A model generated the notes under the pieces. That model searched no databases. It worked only from the letters and a program-made list of their open reading frames with translations, and was not told where the DNA came from. This document shows positions 49,925 to 58,812 of a stretch of 64,000 nucleotides of DNA, piece after piece. Position numbers and translations under genes: made by a program. The DNA is from JANNNX01 sp031398745 (GTDB taxonomy: Bacteria > Actinomycetota > Acidimicrobiia > Acidimicrobiales > CADCSY01). Within the stretch, counting starts at the first letter, position 1, and each line of letters opens with the position of its first letter. The stretch is from NCBI GenBank assembly GCA_031398745.1, contig JANNNX010000057.1:26466-90465 (forward strand), given 5' to 3'.

Positions 49925-49946
49925 GTTCACATCCCCTTCCTAGGTT
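49925..49946 (+). promoter_or_regulatory. PHO-box-like 11-mer and TAGGTT promoter of the 5'-nucleotidase
   Basis: GTTCACATCCC (49925-49935) is followed by TAGGTT at 49941, a 16-nt offset identical to that of the phoX-type gene. The start codon is at 49984. One or two 11-mers only are visible here, fewer than at phoX. Confidence 0.5.
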
Positions 49947-49983
49947 TCCCGACAGGAACGGACAACCGTCAGGAGGGGTCGTC

Positions 49984-51723
49984 ATGAGGATCCGAACCGC
50001 TTTCGTCGCCGGCGTGGTGGCGTTGGTCGCCGCCTCGGGGGTCGCTCCCCTGGCCGGGGTGGCCACGGCCAAGCCCAAGCCGCCGGCGATCAAGGACCGC
50101 TCCGAGGTCGAGGTTCAGATCCTCGCCCTGAACGACTTCCACGGGAACCTCGAGGCGCCGAGCGGCTCGGGCGGACGGGTCGGCTCCGTGAACGCCGGGG
50201 GTGCCGAGTACCTGGCCACCCACGTCGCCGCCCTGGAGCAGACCAACCGCAACAGCATCGTCGTCTCGGCCGGTGACCTCATCGGCGCCAGCCCGCTGCT
50301 CTCGGCTCTCTTTCACGACGAGCCCACCATCGAGGCGATGAACGAGATCGGCCTCGACCTCAACGCGGTGGGCAACCACGAGTTCGACGAAGGGGTCGAT
50401 GAGCTCCGCCGCATGCAGGACGGCGGTTGCCACCCGGTCGACGGCTGCCTCGACGGCGACGACTTCGCCGGCGCCGACTTCGACTTCCTGGCGGCCAACG
50501 TCGTCGACCAGGAGACCGGCGAGACCCTGTTCGCGCCGTACTCGATCGAGAACTTCAACGGCGCCAAGGTGGCCTTCGTCGGCATGACCCTCGAAGGCAC
50601 GCCCACCATCGTGAGCCCGGCGGGCGTCGCCGGCTACGACTTCCAGGACGAGGCCGACACGGTCAACGCCCTGGTGCCCGAGCTGCGGGCCCAGGGCATC
50701 GAGTCGATCGTGGTCCTCCTCCACGAGGGTGGCTCGCCCGCGACCTTCGACATCAACGGGTGCTCGGGCATCTCCGGGCCGGTGGTCGACATCGTCGACC
50801 GGATGGACGACGAGGTCGATCTGGTGATCTCGGGCCACACCCACCAGCCCTACAACTGCGTGATCGACGGCACTCCGGTGACCAGCGCCTACTCCGCCGG
50901 CCGGCTGGTCACCGACATCGACATGCGGGTCGACCGCGCCACGAGCGACGTCACCTCGCTGACCATCAACAACCGGATCGTCACCCGCGACGTCGCCGCC
51001 GACCCCGAGATCACGGCGCTCATCGCTCGCTACCGGAGCCTCTCGGCCCCCATCGCCAACCGGCCCATCGGTCGGATCACGGCCGACATCACCCGGGCCA
51101 ACGACGACTCGGCCGAGTCGGCGATGGGCAACGCCATCGCCGACGCCCAGCTCGACGCGACCGACGACCCGGGCACCGGCGACGCCGATCTGGCGCTCAT
51201 GAACCCGGGCGGCGTCCGTGCCGACCTCACCTACGCCAGCGGGTCGGCAGGCGAGGGTGACGGCGTGGTCACCTACGGCGAGGCCTTCACGGTGCAACCG
51301 TTCGGCAACTCGCTGGTCACGATGACCCTCACCGGGGCGCAGATCGAACGGGTCCTCGAGGAGCAGTTCTGCGGGATCAACGCTCCCGCCAACGGTGGCT
51401 TCGCCCGGGTGCTGCTGCCCTCCGAAGGTCTCCATTACACCTGGGACCAGTCGGCCGCCGGGTCCGCAAGTTGCGCCACCGCCGACGCGGTGGACGCGGC
51501 CGGCATCACCCTCGGTGGCCAGCCGCTCGATCTGGGCGCGAGCTACCGGGTGACGGTGAACAGCTTCCTGGCCGATGGCGGGGACGGCTTCACCACGCTG
51601 AAGTCGGGCACCGCCCGCCTCGGTGGTGCGGTCGATGTCGATGCCTTCGAGTCCTACCTGCAGACCACCGGCACCACCGGTCTGGCCCCGCCGGCCCGGG
51701 ACCGCATCGATCGCCAGCCCTGA
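49984..51723 (+). CDS. Secreted 5'-nucleotidase/UshA-like metallophosphoesterase
   Basis: A 579-residue protein. Sec-type signal (residues 5-29, ending near GVATAKPK). Calcineurin-like N-domain with metal ligands in LALNDFHGNLEA, VVSAGDLIGASP, AVGNHEFDEG and SGHTHQPY. C-terminal 5_nucleotid_C domain has MNPGGVRADLTYA and VQPFGNSLVTM. It hydrolyses nucleotides outside the cell to release phosphate and nucleoside. ATG follows AGGAGGGGTC. Shared promoter elements with the phoX-type gene suggest both respond to phosphate shortage. Confidence 0.88.
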   Translation: MRIRTAFVAGVVALVAASGVAPLAGVATAKPKPPAIKDRSEVEVQILALNDFHGNLEAPSGSGGRVGSVNAGGAEYLATHVAALEQTNRNSIVVSAGDLIGASPLLSALFHDEPTIEAMNEIGLDLNAVGNHEFDEGVDELRRMQDGGCHPVDGCLDGDDFAGADFDFLAANVVDQETGETLFAPYSIENFNGAKVAFVGMTLEGTPTIVSPAGVAGYDFQDEADTVNALVPELRAQGIESIVVLLHEGGSPATFDINGCSGISGPVVDIVDRMDDEVDLVISGHTHQPYNCVIDGTPVTSAYSAGRLVTDIDMRVDRATSDVTSLTINNRIVTRDVAADPEITALIARYRSLSAPIANRPIGRITADITRANDDSAESAMGNAIADAQLDATDDPGTGDADLALMNPGGVRADLTYASGSAGEGDGVVTYGEAFTVQPFGNSLVTMTLTGAQIERVLEEQFCGINAPANGGFARVLLPSEGLHYTWDQSAAGSASCATADAVDAAGITLGGQPLDLGASYRVTVNSFLADGGDGFTTLKSGTARLGGAVDVDAFESYLQTTGTTGLAPPARDRIDRQP

Positions 51724-51809
51724 TCTCGGTCGCCGACCGCCTCGGCGGGCTCGCCAATTCTTCACTCGGCTCGAAGCAGTTCCTTACATGAGACCGGCAC
51801 CGTCGAAGC

Positions 51810-52724
51810 ATGCGAACCACCGCCAGGGCCGCACTGGCCCTGGCGGTGGTGGCCTTGGCGCTCGGCGTCAGCTTCATGGCCGTCGGCGACGGGGACGGTG
51901 ACAGCAACCGGGCCGAGGTCGATGCCACCCTCGGCACCAGCCTCATCGACTCCCCGGCGACGACCACCGGACAAGGGGATGCCGACGAAGCGGCCGAGAG
52001 CGAGAGTGCCGCGCTGGCGGACCTGCTCGGCGGGCTCACCTGGACGGCCGACACCCGCTCGGGGCTGGTGGTGGTCGACCTGGCCACGGGTGCGTCGGCC
52101 TCTCTCGGCGCGAGCACCTCGCTGAGCTCGGCCAGCCTCTACAAGCTGTTCGTGGCCTACGGCGTGCTGGCCCAGGTCGACGCCGGCACCCGCGAGCTGG
52201 ACGAGGTCGTCGGCAGTACCGGCCTCGACGTCGCCACCTGCCTGGAGCGGAGCATCACCGTGTCGGACAACCCGTGCGGCGAAGGCCTCGGCACCCTGAT
52301 CGGGTGGACCGCCCTCGACGCCACGCTGGCGGCCGAGGGCTACGCCGGCACCGACCTCGACCGATCGACGCCGGGGGCCACCCGCCAGACGACCACCGCC
52401 GGCGACGTCGCCCTCCTCCTCGAGCGACTGGTCGACGGCGATCTGCTGTCAACGACCAGCACCGACCTGCTCCTCGGGTGGTTGGCGGGTCAGCAACTCA
52501 ACGACGAGATCCCCGCGGGCCTGCCCGAGGGCACCGAGGTGGCCCACAAGACCGGCCGGCTCGACGACTGCGTGCACGACGCCGGCATCGTCTCCGCGCC
52601 CGAGGGTGACTACCTGGTGGTGGCCATGACCTGCGGATGGGCCAACCCCTCGTCGAGCGGATCAGCCGCCATCGCGGAGCTCTCGGCCCAGCTGTGGTCG
52701 TACTTCACCACTCAGCGCTCGTAG
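51810..52724 (+). CDS. Exported serine hydrolase, class A beta-lactamase-like, no omega-loop Glu
   Basis: A 304-residue protein with an N-terminal hydrophobic segment (residues 7-25) and low-complexity linker. It has SxxK (S109-L-Y-K112), SDN (152-154) and KTG near residue 247, three of the four class A motifs. The omega-loop ExxLN carrying Glu166 is replaced by DLDRSTPGATRQTTT, so deacylation of beta-lactams should be poor. A DD-peptidase-like or penicillin-binding function is more likely. Start ATG 51810 is not marked by a strong site. The 3' end overlaps the convergent ABC ATPase by 13 bp. Confidence 0.72.
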   Translation: MRTTARAALALAVVALALGVSFMAVGDGDGDSNRAEVDATLGTSLIDSPATTTGQGDADEAAESESAALADLLGGLTWTADTRSGLVVVDLATGASASLGASTSLSSASLYKLFVAYGVLAQVDAGTRELDEVVGSTGLDVATCLERSITVSDNPCGEGLGTLIGWTALDATLAAEGYAGTDLDRSTPGATRQTTTAGDVALLLERLVDGDLLSTTSTDLLLGWLAGQQLNDEIPAGLPEGTEVAHKTGRLDDCVHDAGIVSAPEGDYLVVAMTCGWANPSSSGSAAIAELSAQLWSYFTTQRS

Positions 52725-53671
52725 ATCTGCCGGACGATGGTCTCGATGTCGGGCTCCTCGACCGAGATGTCCCGTACCTCGGCCTGCGCCGTGACCCGTC
52801 CGAGCAGCTCGCTGGCGGTCACCTCGTCGCGGCGGAAGCGCAGCCACTGACGCCGGCCCTCGACCTGGGTGACCTCGGCCCCGGCCACCACCAAGGGGGC
52901 CGACGGCGCCACCAGGTCGACCACCAGCGTACGTTCGGTGCCGTACTGGGCGGTGATCCCGGCGACCGTGCCGTCCTCGATCACCCGGCCGTGGTCGATG
53001 ATCAGTAGGCGCTCGCACAACCGCTCGACGTCGGATAGGTCGTGGGTGGTGAGCAGCACCGTCGTCCCCTGGTCGCGGTTGAGGGCGACCAGGAACGCCC
53101 GCACGGCTTCCTTGCTGACGATGTCGAGGCCGATGGTCGGTTCGTCGAGCAGGACGAGCGACGGGTCGTGCAGCAGGGCCGCCACCAGCTCGCCCCGCAT
53201 GCGCTGGCCGAGCGACAGCTGGCGCACGGGGACACCGAGCAGCGGGCCGAGGTCCAGGCCCTCGGTGTAGCGGGCCAGGTTGGCGGCGTGGCGGTCGGCC
53301 GGCACCCGGTAGATGTGGCGGAGCAGCTGGAAGCTGTCGCCCAGCGGGAGGTCCCACCACAACTGGGAACGCTGGCCGAACACCACGCCGATGCGTCGGG
53401 CCAGCTCCTTGCGTTGCCGGCTCGGGTCGAGCCCGTCGACCGCCACCCGGCCGCGGCTCGGCACGAGGATGCCCACCAGCATCTTGATGGTGGTCGACTT
53501 CCCGGCGCCGTTGGGGCCGATGTAGCCGACCATCGCCCCCCGGTCGATCGCCAGGTCGATCCCAGCCACCGCCGCCACCTCCTCCCGACGGCGTCGCACC
53601 CAGCCGACCCGGTGGCGGATCGTGAACGTCTTGGTCAGTCCTTCGGCCTCGATGATGGGTTCGGCCGCCAC
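52712..53671 (-). CDS. ABC-2 exporter ATP-binding protein
   Basis: A 319-residue ATPase. Walker A GPNGAGKST, signature QLSLGQRMRGELVAALL, Walker B LVLLDEPTIGLD and switch His in TTHDLSDV; a C-terminal 70-residue regulatory tail follows. The FGQRSQLWWDLP Q-loop region is typical of ABC-2 ATPases paired with DUF990 permeases. GTG 53671 sits 2 bp before the stop of the permease gene at 53674. Exported substrate unknown. Confidence 0.85.
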   Translation of the reverse strand: MAAEPIIEAEGLTKTFTIRHRVGWVRRRREEVAAVAGIDLAIDRGAMVGYIGPNGAGKSTTIKMLVGILVPSRGRVAVDGLDPSRQRKELARRIGVVFGQRSQLWWDLPLGDSFQLLRHIYRVPADRHAANLARYTEGLDLGPLLGVPVRQLSLGQRMRGELVAALLHDPSLVLLDEPTIGLDIVSKEAVRAFLVALNRDQGTTVLLTTHDLSDVERLCERLLIIDHGRVIEDGTVAGITAQYGTERTLVVDLVAPSAPLVVAGAEVTQVEGRRQWLRFRRDEVTASELLGRVTAQAEVRDISVEEPDIETIVRQIYER

Positions 53672-53673
53672 GA

Positions 53674-54486
53674 TCAGCTCCCCGTGCTGCGGTGATGGCG
53701 GATGGCCGTCGTCCAGACCGCCCGGGCCACCAGCGCCACCAGGAGCGCCACCACCGGAGAGGCCCACGCGGCCAGGCTCGGGAGGCCGAGAGCGTTGGCT
53801 CGATCCAGCAGGTGGGCGGCCGGGAGGTAGGCCACGAAGGCCAGCGGCACTACCAACGTGGCCAACCGGCGCAGCCAGGAGCCGAACACGTCGAGCGGGT
53901 ACTGCACGACCAGGTCGCCGCCGTAGGTGAAGGCGTTGCCGACCTCCCGGCTCTCCACCGTCCAGAACGCAATCGACGACGTGATCACAAAGATGCCTCC
54001 GAAGATGACCGCTCCCGACACCACCGCCACCGGCACCAGCAGGACCTTTTCCGGGTTCCAATCGACGTCCAGAACGACGAGGGCCACCGCCAGCACCACC
54101 AACGGCTGGAGGCATCGGGCCACCCGCCGAAAGGAGACCTCCGACCCCGACAGGTGCAGCAGGGTCGGCACCGGGCGCACCAGGAGAAGGTCGAAGGTGC
54201 CGGCCTTGATGTGGCGCGAGACCTTGTCCAACTGGCCGATGAAGAGATCGGCCAGCCCGAAGGCGACGCCGCCGAAACCGAAGATCAGGGCCACCTCGAG
54301 ACCCGACCACCCTCCGAGTGCACGCACGTGACTGAACAGCGTCGCCACCACGGCCAGGTCACAGGAGGCGATCAAGACCTGGCTGAGCAGGAGTAGCAGG
54401 AACGACGTCCGGTACTGCCAATCCGACCGGACTCGGGCCGCCGCCAAGTGGCCCCACACGCCGAGCGACGCCGCCACCTCAGCCAC
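53674..54486 (-). CDS. ABC-2 permease, DUF990-like (second)
   Basis: A 270-residue membrane protein with about six helices (RTSFLLLLLSQVLIASCDL to LVALVARAVWTTAIRHH). The motif around RHIKAGTFDLLLVRPVPTLL is shared by DUF990 permeases. GTG 54486 overlaps the stop of the previous permease (54481). It pairs with the neighbouring permease to form an exporter driven by the ATPase. Confidence 0.78.
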   Translation of the reverse strand: MAEVAASLGVWGHLAAARVRSDWQYRTSFLLLLLSQVLIASCDLAVVATLFSHVRALGGWSGLEVALIFGFGGVAFGLADLFIGQLDKVSRHIKAGTFDLLLVRPVPTLLHLSGSEVSFRRVARCLQPLVVLAVALVVLDVDWNPEKVLLVPVAVVSGAVIFGGIFVITSSIAFWTVESREVGNAFTYGGDLVVQYPLDVFGSWLRRLATLVVPLAFVAYLPAAHLLDRANALGLPSLAAWASPVVALLVALVARAVWTTAIRHHRSTGS

Positions 54487-55270
54487 CTTGGACCACCACC
54501 CGCCGGACGGCCCGCGCCAGGACGTGGTGGCCGGCGACGAGGAGCACGAGCGCCCAGGCGACCTGGGTGAGCAGGGCGGTGGCCATCTCGACCCCACGCA
54601 GCTGGCCCAGCCACACCTCGATCGGGATCTCGAGCATCGAGGCGAAGGGCAGGACGCGAGCACTCGACTCGAGCCACGCCGGGAAGAACACGATCGGCAC
54701 GAATGCGCCGCCCAGGAACTGGGCGACCATCCACCCCACCTGGTTCGCGCCCCGGATGTCGAGCAGCCAGAAGGCGCTCAGTCCGAGGAGGTAGCGCCAA
54801 CCGAAGGCCACGGCCACCCCCAGCACCAGGCTGAGGACGAAGGCCGACGCCTGCCCGGCATCGGGCGGGATCCGCACCCCGAAGCCGAGGGCCCCGACGA
54901 GCACGATCGGGACGCCCCGGGCCAGGAGGTAGTGGGCGGCCTGGCCGTAGGCCACCGCCGCCCACCACAGTTGGTGATCGTGTGGGCGTTGCAGATCGAC
55001 CACGACGTCGCCGGTGGTGATCCGATCGGCCATCTCGGTGTCGCCGAAGAGTCCGAGGACCATGAGCAGGCCCTGGGCCACGAAGACAAAGCTCACCGCG
55101 TCGACGGCATCGAACCCACCGACCGTCCGCCGCTCGTCGTACACCGCGAGAAGAACCGATGCCAGCAGCACGCCCCACACGGCATTGGTGAACACCCCCG
55201 CCGCGGTGGCCGCCCGGTAGGTGTTCATCCGAGCGAAGGTGCGCCGCGCCACCTCCAGGTACAGCCGCAT
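54479..55270 (-). CDS. ABC-2 permease (first)
   Basis: A 263-residue membrane protein with about six helices; conserved RTFARMNTYRAATAAGVFTN and GDVVVDLQRPHDHQLWWAAV follow the DUF990/ABC-2 pattern of the downstream permease. The ATG at 55270 is preferred to the GTG at 55297 because it starts the membrane-proximal motif. First gene of the three-gene exporter operon. Confidence 0.78.
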   Translation of the reverse strand: MRLYLEVARRTFARMNTYRAATAAGVFTNAVWGVLLASVLLAVYDERRTVGGFDAVDAVSFVFVAQGLLMVLGLFGDTEMADRITTGDVVVDLQRPHDHQLWWAAVAYGQAAHYLLARGVPIVLVGALGFGVRIPPDAGQASAFVLSLVLGVAVAFGWRYLLGLSAFWLLDIRGANQVGWMVAQFLGGAFVPIVFFPAWLESSARVLPFASMLEIPIEVWLGQLRGVEMATALLTQVAWALVLLVAGHHVLARAVRRVVVQGG

Positions 55271-55362
55271 GATCGCCCCCGGGACGCGCGCCCGCACCGG
55301 AGCGAGCGCTCTGGTGCGGGGTGAAAGCTACCGAAGCCGAGGCGGCCGGGAGGCCGCTCTGA

Positions 55363-55986
55363 CTATGCGGCGAGTCGCCCGGCGCGGGCCCGTCCTGCCG
55401 AGCGGCGCCAGTAGACCAGCGCGATCGGCACGCTCACCAGCAGCCCGGGCACCACCAGGGGCAGCGGCACCCCGGAGATGCCGACGCTCGGGACGACCGA
55501 GTAGCAGACGTAGGAATGGCTGATCCCCTGGTAGGCCCCCGTCGGCGGGTCGGAGAGGGGCACCCCCGGGGTGGCGTCAGCACCCGTGTAGATCGTGTAG
55601 TGGCCGTTGGCCTTGATGACGACCTTGCCCACCACGATGTCGGTGTTCGGGTCGGTGGCCTCGTTGATCGTGAAGGTGGCGTAGATCCCGCCGGGCTCGA
55701 TGGTCATCGTCACGCCGTCGGCGAACAGGTCGGCATGGGTCGCCACGTTGTCGTCGGCGCCGGCCGAGTCGGTGGTCTTGGCCAAGGGGTTGTAGCTCGA
55801 CTCGACCTCCGGACTGACGTAGACCCACCGCTCCCCCTCCGCGCAGCGTCCCTCCTGATTCTGGGTCTGAGGGTTGACGTTGCCGCTGGTCCGGATGATC
55901 ACCGCTGCACCCGCCGGCGCACCCACCGCCAGCACCGCGCCGAGGGCTAGACCGATCGACCCGACAACCCACCCGAAGCGTCGCAT
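55363..55986 (-). CDS. Secreted or surface-anchored protein of unknown function
   Basis: A 207-residue protein: N-terminal signal (FGWVVGSIGLALGAVLAVGA), extracellular domain with a cysteine pair (GRCAEGERWV and SYVCYSVV), a C-terminal transmembrane helix (PLPLVVPGLLVSVPIALVYW) and a basic RR-rich tail. The layout is that of a sortase-independent anchored protein. No family recognised. ATG 55986 is used; a longer frame exists to 56022 but lacks a better signal. Confidence 0.65.
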   Translation of the reverse strand: MRRFGWVVGSIGLALGAVLAVGAPAGAAVIIRTSGNVNPQTQNQEGRCAEGERWVYVSPEVESSYNPLAKTTDSAGADDNVATHADLFADGVTMTIEPGGIYATFTINEATDPNTDIVVGKVVIKANGHYTIYTGADATPGVPLSDPPTGAYQGISHSYVCYSVVPSVGISGVPLPLVVPGLLVSVPIALVYWRRSAGRARAGRLAA

Positions 55987-56189
55987 GCCACGAGCGTGTT
56001 CGGTCGGCGCGGGGCCGATCAACCCTCCCGCCAGCTGTTCGCCTCACGTTCAGTGGCGAGCCGAGTGCCGCAGCCAGTGGTCCCAATGGACGACGTCCGA
56101 ACCACGAAGCGCTCAGCGATCTCGCGCGACGCCTCGATCCTGGCCCAGTCGCGCCTGGCCAACACCGCCCGGATCAGAACCCGGACTCC

Positions 56190-56495
56190 CTACCCAAACG
56201 CGTAGGGCCTCCAAGCACCAACCCAGAACGCGAGACCGCCAACCGCGGTAACGACACACCAAAGCGCGGCGGCGATCCACGTGAATCGGTTGCCATTCCG
56301 GCGGGCGACAAGAGCGCTCCGCAGGCCGAGAATCGATATAGGCGGAAACAACACACCGAATAGGCCCCAGCACCAGGCTCCCAACGCAGACCGATTCGAC
56401 AGCGGCTGGTAGCGGCCTCGGCCGAACCCGCTCGCGTTGACCCCTGCCCCAGCAGCACCAAACAGGTCGGTCACCCACTCGTCGTTCGTTGGCAT
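56190..56495 (-). CDS. Small membrane protein, possibly DUF4190-like
   Basis: A 101-residue protein beginning MPTNDEWVTDLFGAAGAG with two or three hydrophobic segments (LGAWCWGLFGVLFPPISILG, then WIAAALWCVVTAVGGLAFWV). Base composition is lower in GC than its neighbours, so origin by transfer or a false gene are both possible. An alternative start at 56582 adds 29 residues. Function unknown. Confidence 0.42.
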   Translation of the reverse strand: MPTNDEWVTDLFGAAGAGVNASGFGRGRYQPLSNRSALGAWCWGLFGVLFPPISILGLRSALVARRNGNRFTWIAAALWCVVTAVGGLAFWVGAWRPYAFG

Positions 56496-56597
56496 CCGAT
56501 CGTCAGACACGAGCGGAGTCTCGCACTGCGGCTTGAACGGAGTTCGCGGCCACCACCGCTCACGAGGTTCGAACGTCACCACTCTCTCGCGGCCATG

Positions 56598-56670
56598 TGG
56601 AGGTGAGCGGACTCGAACCGCCGACTTCCACGTTGCGAACGTGGCGCTCTACCAGCTGAGCTACACCCCC
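56598..56670 (-). tRNA. tRNA-Ala(CGC)
   Basis: The complement folds into a cloverleaf: acceptor GGGGGTG / CACCTCC with the G3:U70 wobble that marks alanine tRNAs, D-arm GCTCAGCTGGTAGAGC, anticodon stem CCACG/CGTGG with loop TTCGCAA (anticodon CGC), and T-arm GTTCGAGTC. Discriminator A73 is at 56598. The CCA end is not encoded. It decodes GCG, one of the commoner alanine codons in this GC-rich genome. Confidence 0.95.
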
Positions 56671-56710
56671 GAGGGGAGCCGGATCCTACAAGGACCGTCC
56701 GGCGGGCCGG

Positions 56711-56725
56711 CCCTCGACCCGAGGG
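56711..56725. terminator. Small stem just past the SepX/GlpR-like gene
   Basis: CCCTCG-ACC-CGAGGG directly abuts the stop of the leftward gene. No T-run follows; tentative. Confidence 0.3.
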
Positions 56726-57214
56726 TCAGTCGGCCACCCGGCGCAGGAACACCGGCGCCGGCTGGGGCACCCGGCGAGCGACGTGGATCGGCCGCACCAC
56801 AGCGCGGCGGTTGGTGGCCTCGTTGCGCAGGCGCACCAGCAGGGCCACGTATCCGGCGGTCAGGGCGGCGAGCCCCACGCCGAGCAGCAACATCAGGTGC
56901 AGGCCGGGCAACAGCCCGAGCAACAGCGAGCCGGCGGTCGCCGCCAACATCGCGGAGAGGACGTCGCGCCGACGCTTGCGGACGTCGGCAGGGGCCAGTG
57001 CCGCCGGGCGGGCGGGCGCGCCGAGGCCGATGGACGGCGAGCGCCGAGGGGTCACGACGTCGTGGCCCCGCCCGAGCACGGCCAACTGGCGATTGAAGGC
57101 CCCGATCGAATCGGCCGGACGGGTGGCGTCTCGACCTCGAAGCATCGGGGGTACGAGGACGATGGCCCACACGATGGCCAGCACCACGAGTACAGCGAGT
57201 ACAGCGAGTTGCAC
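56726..57214 (-). CDS. SepX/GlpR-like divisome membrane protein
   Basis: A 162-residue protein. The N-terminal helix and following motif (VLAIVWAIVLVPPMLRGRD) match the SepX/GlpR family, in which a short helix is followed by VPMWLR and a region that recruits the MoeA-like protein Glp. Two more helices lie at about 95-130. In Streptomyces and Corynebacterium this family acts in cell division next to galU and moeA/moaC, and here moaC and galU follow, which supports the call. moeA/glp itself is not in the window. GTG 57214 follows GGCGGAGATC. Confidence 0.55.
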   Translation of the reverse strand: MQLAVLAVLVVLAIVWAIVLVPPMLRGRDATRPADSIGAFNRQLAVLGRGHDVVTPRRSPSIGLGAPARPAALAPADVRKRRRDVLSAMLAATAGSLLLGLLPGLHLMLLLGVGLAALTAGYVALLVRLRNEATNRRAVVRPIHVARRVPQPAPVFLRRVAD

Positions 57215-57352
57215 GATCTCCGCCTCGGCTTCCGTCGGCCCGGGCCTCCGCGACCTCGGGTTACGTTCGTGCTACGGCGATGACAGTTGTACTACGAACG
57301 GCGGACGAACGCCAGGCGGCCAATCGGCGTCGGGCCGCTGACCAGGACCTTC

Positions 57353-57856
57353 TCAGCTCGACTCGGCACCGTCGGCGGTGGCCCGACGCCGGTACGTGCC
57401 GGAACGCCCGCCGGTCTTCTCCCACAGGGCGACGTCGCCCACCGACATCGTCCGGTCGATCGACTTGCACATGTCGTAAATCGTCAGCGCGGCGATGGTG
57501 CAGGCGGTCAGCGCCTCCATCTCGACCCCGGTCCGGTCGATCGTCTCGACCTGGGCCTCCACCTCGATCCAGGTGTCGTCGATGGTGAAGTTGATGGCGA
57601 CTGACCCGACCAGCAGCGGGTGACACAGCGGCAGGAGATCCGGTGTCCGCTTGGCCGCCTGGATGCCGGCCACCCGAGCCACCGCCAGCACGTCACCCTT
57701 GGTCACTGCGCCCCGGGCCACCATCGAGGTCGTCGCCGCCTCCATGTGCACCCGGCCCCGGGCCACGGCCCGGCGGTGCGACGGCTCCTTGGGGCTCACG
57801 TCGACCATGCGAGCCCGGCCGAGCGGGTCGAGTTGGGTGAAACCCCGGTCGGTCAC
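57353..57856 (-). CDS. moaC: Cyclic pyranopterin monophosphate synthase
   Basis: A 167-residue MoaC. Marks are GLTQLD-type start (GFTQLDPLGRARMVDVS), AKRTPDLLPLCHPLLVG with the catalytic His, and MCKSIDRTMSVGDV carrying the catalytic Lys and Asp. It converts the 8-carbon intermediate to cPMP in molybdenum cofactor synthesis. GTG 57856 is 8 nt after TAGACT, so the message is probably leaderless. The start is 24 bp from galU's stop. Confidence 0.93.
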   Translation of the reverse strand: MTDRGFTQLDPLGRARMVDVSPKEPSHRRAVARGRVHMEAATTSMVARGAVTKGDVLAVARVAGIQAAKRTPDLLPLCHPLLVGSVAINFTIDDTWIEVEAQVETIDRTGVEMEALTACTIAALTIYDMCKSIDRTMSVGDVALWEKTGGRSGTYRRRATADGAESS

Positions 57857-57879
57857 GGCGCCCGAGTCTAGGTCGGGCC

Positions 57880-58779
57880 CTAGACGATGCCGTTGGCCCG
57901 AACGAAGTCGGCCAGGAAGGCCCGGAAGGCCGGGCCGAGGTCATCGCGGGCGGCCGCCAGCTCGACCGTCGCCCGGAGGTAGTCCGGCTTGTTGCCCACG
58001 TCGTAGCGGCCCTTCTCGAACACGTAGCCGAGCACCTCCTGGCGTTCGAGGAGCAGCTCGATGGCGTCGGTCAGCTGGATCTCGCCGCCCTTGCCCGGCT
58101 GGGTGCGCTCGAGGGCCTCGAAGATCTCCGGGGTGAAGACGTAGCGGCCGAGCACCGCCATGTCCGACGGGGCCTCCTCGGGCGTCGGCTTTTCGACCAG
58201 CTTGCTGATCGAGACGAGGTTCTCGGTGCCCGGTACCGGGGTGGCGGCGACGCAGCCGTAGGCCGAGATCTCCTGGGGACCGAAGCGCTTGAGCGCGACC
58301 ACCGACGAGCCCCGCTCCTCGAAGGTGGCCAGCATCCCCTTCAACACCGCCGCCTCGTCGACCCAGAGGTCGTCGCCCAGCATGACCACGAACGGCTCGT
58401 CGCCCACGTGCTGGCGGGCCATCGACACTGCATGGCCGAGACCGCGGGGCTGGCCCTGGCGGACGAAGTGGATGTCGGCCATCTCGGCCAGGGCGTGGAC
58501 CTCGGCCAGGGCCTCGACCTTGCCCGAGGCCGACAGCTCGTACTCGAGCTCGGGGGCCCGGTCGAAGTGGTCGGCCAGGGCCCGCTTGCCGCGACCGGTG
58601 ATGACCAGGATGTCGCGGATCCCGGCGGCGACGGCCTCTTCGACGACGTACTGGATGGCCGGCTTGTCGATGACCGGCAGCATCTCCTTGGGCTGGGCCT
58701 TGGTCGCCGGCAGGAACCGGGTACCGAGGCCGGCGGCGGGGATGACGGCCTTGCGCACGGTGCGGGCGGGAGAGGTCAT
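57880..58779 (-). CDS. galU: UTP-glucose-1-phosphate uridylyltransferase
   Basis: A 299-residue nucleotidyltransferase: AAGLGTRFLPATKAQPKEML for nucleotide binding, then FVRQGQPRGLGHAV and MLGDDLWVDE with the catalytic Asp. Product UDP-glucose feeds cell-envelope polysaccharides. ATG 58779 is preceded by CACACT (58795-58790), 10 nt away, a weak -10. It lies beside moaC and sepX/glpR-like, an arrangement shared by actinobacteria. Confidence 0.94.
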   Translation of the reverse strand: MTSPARTVRKAVIPAAGLGTRFLPATKAQPKEMLPVIDKPAIQYVVEEAVAAGIRDILVITGRGKRALADHFDRAPELEYELSASGKVEALAEVHALAEMADIHFVRQGQPRGLGHAVSMARQHVGDEPFVVMLGDDLWVDEAAVLKGMLATFEERGSSVVALKRFGPQEISAYGCVAATPVPGTENLVSISKLVEKPTPEEAPSDMAVLGRYVFTPEIFEALERTQPGKGGEIQLTDAIELLLERQEVLGYVFEKGRYDVGNKPDYLRATVELAAARDDLGPAFRAFLADFVRANGIV

Positions 58780-58812
58780 AGGACGTTCCAGTGTGGCGCA
58801 GTCACCCGCCGG

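Noticed and set aside
55996..56205. 69-residue plus-strand frame downstream of the anchored protein
   Set aside because: No family, no ribosome-binding site and no promoter-like hexamer; too short to support.
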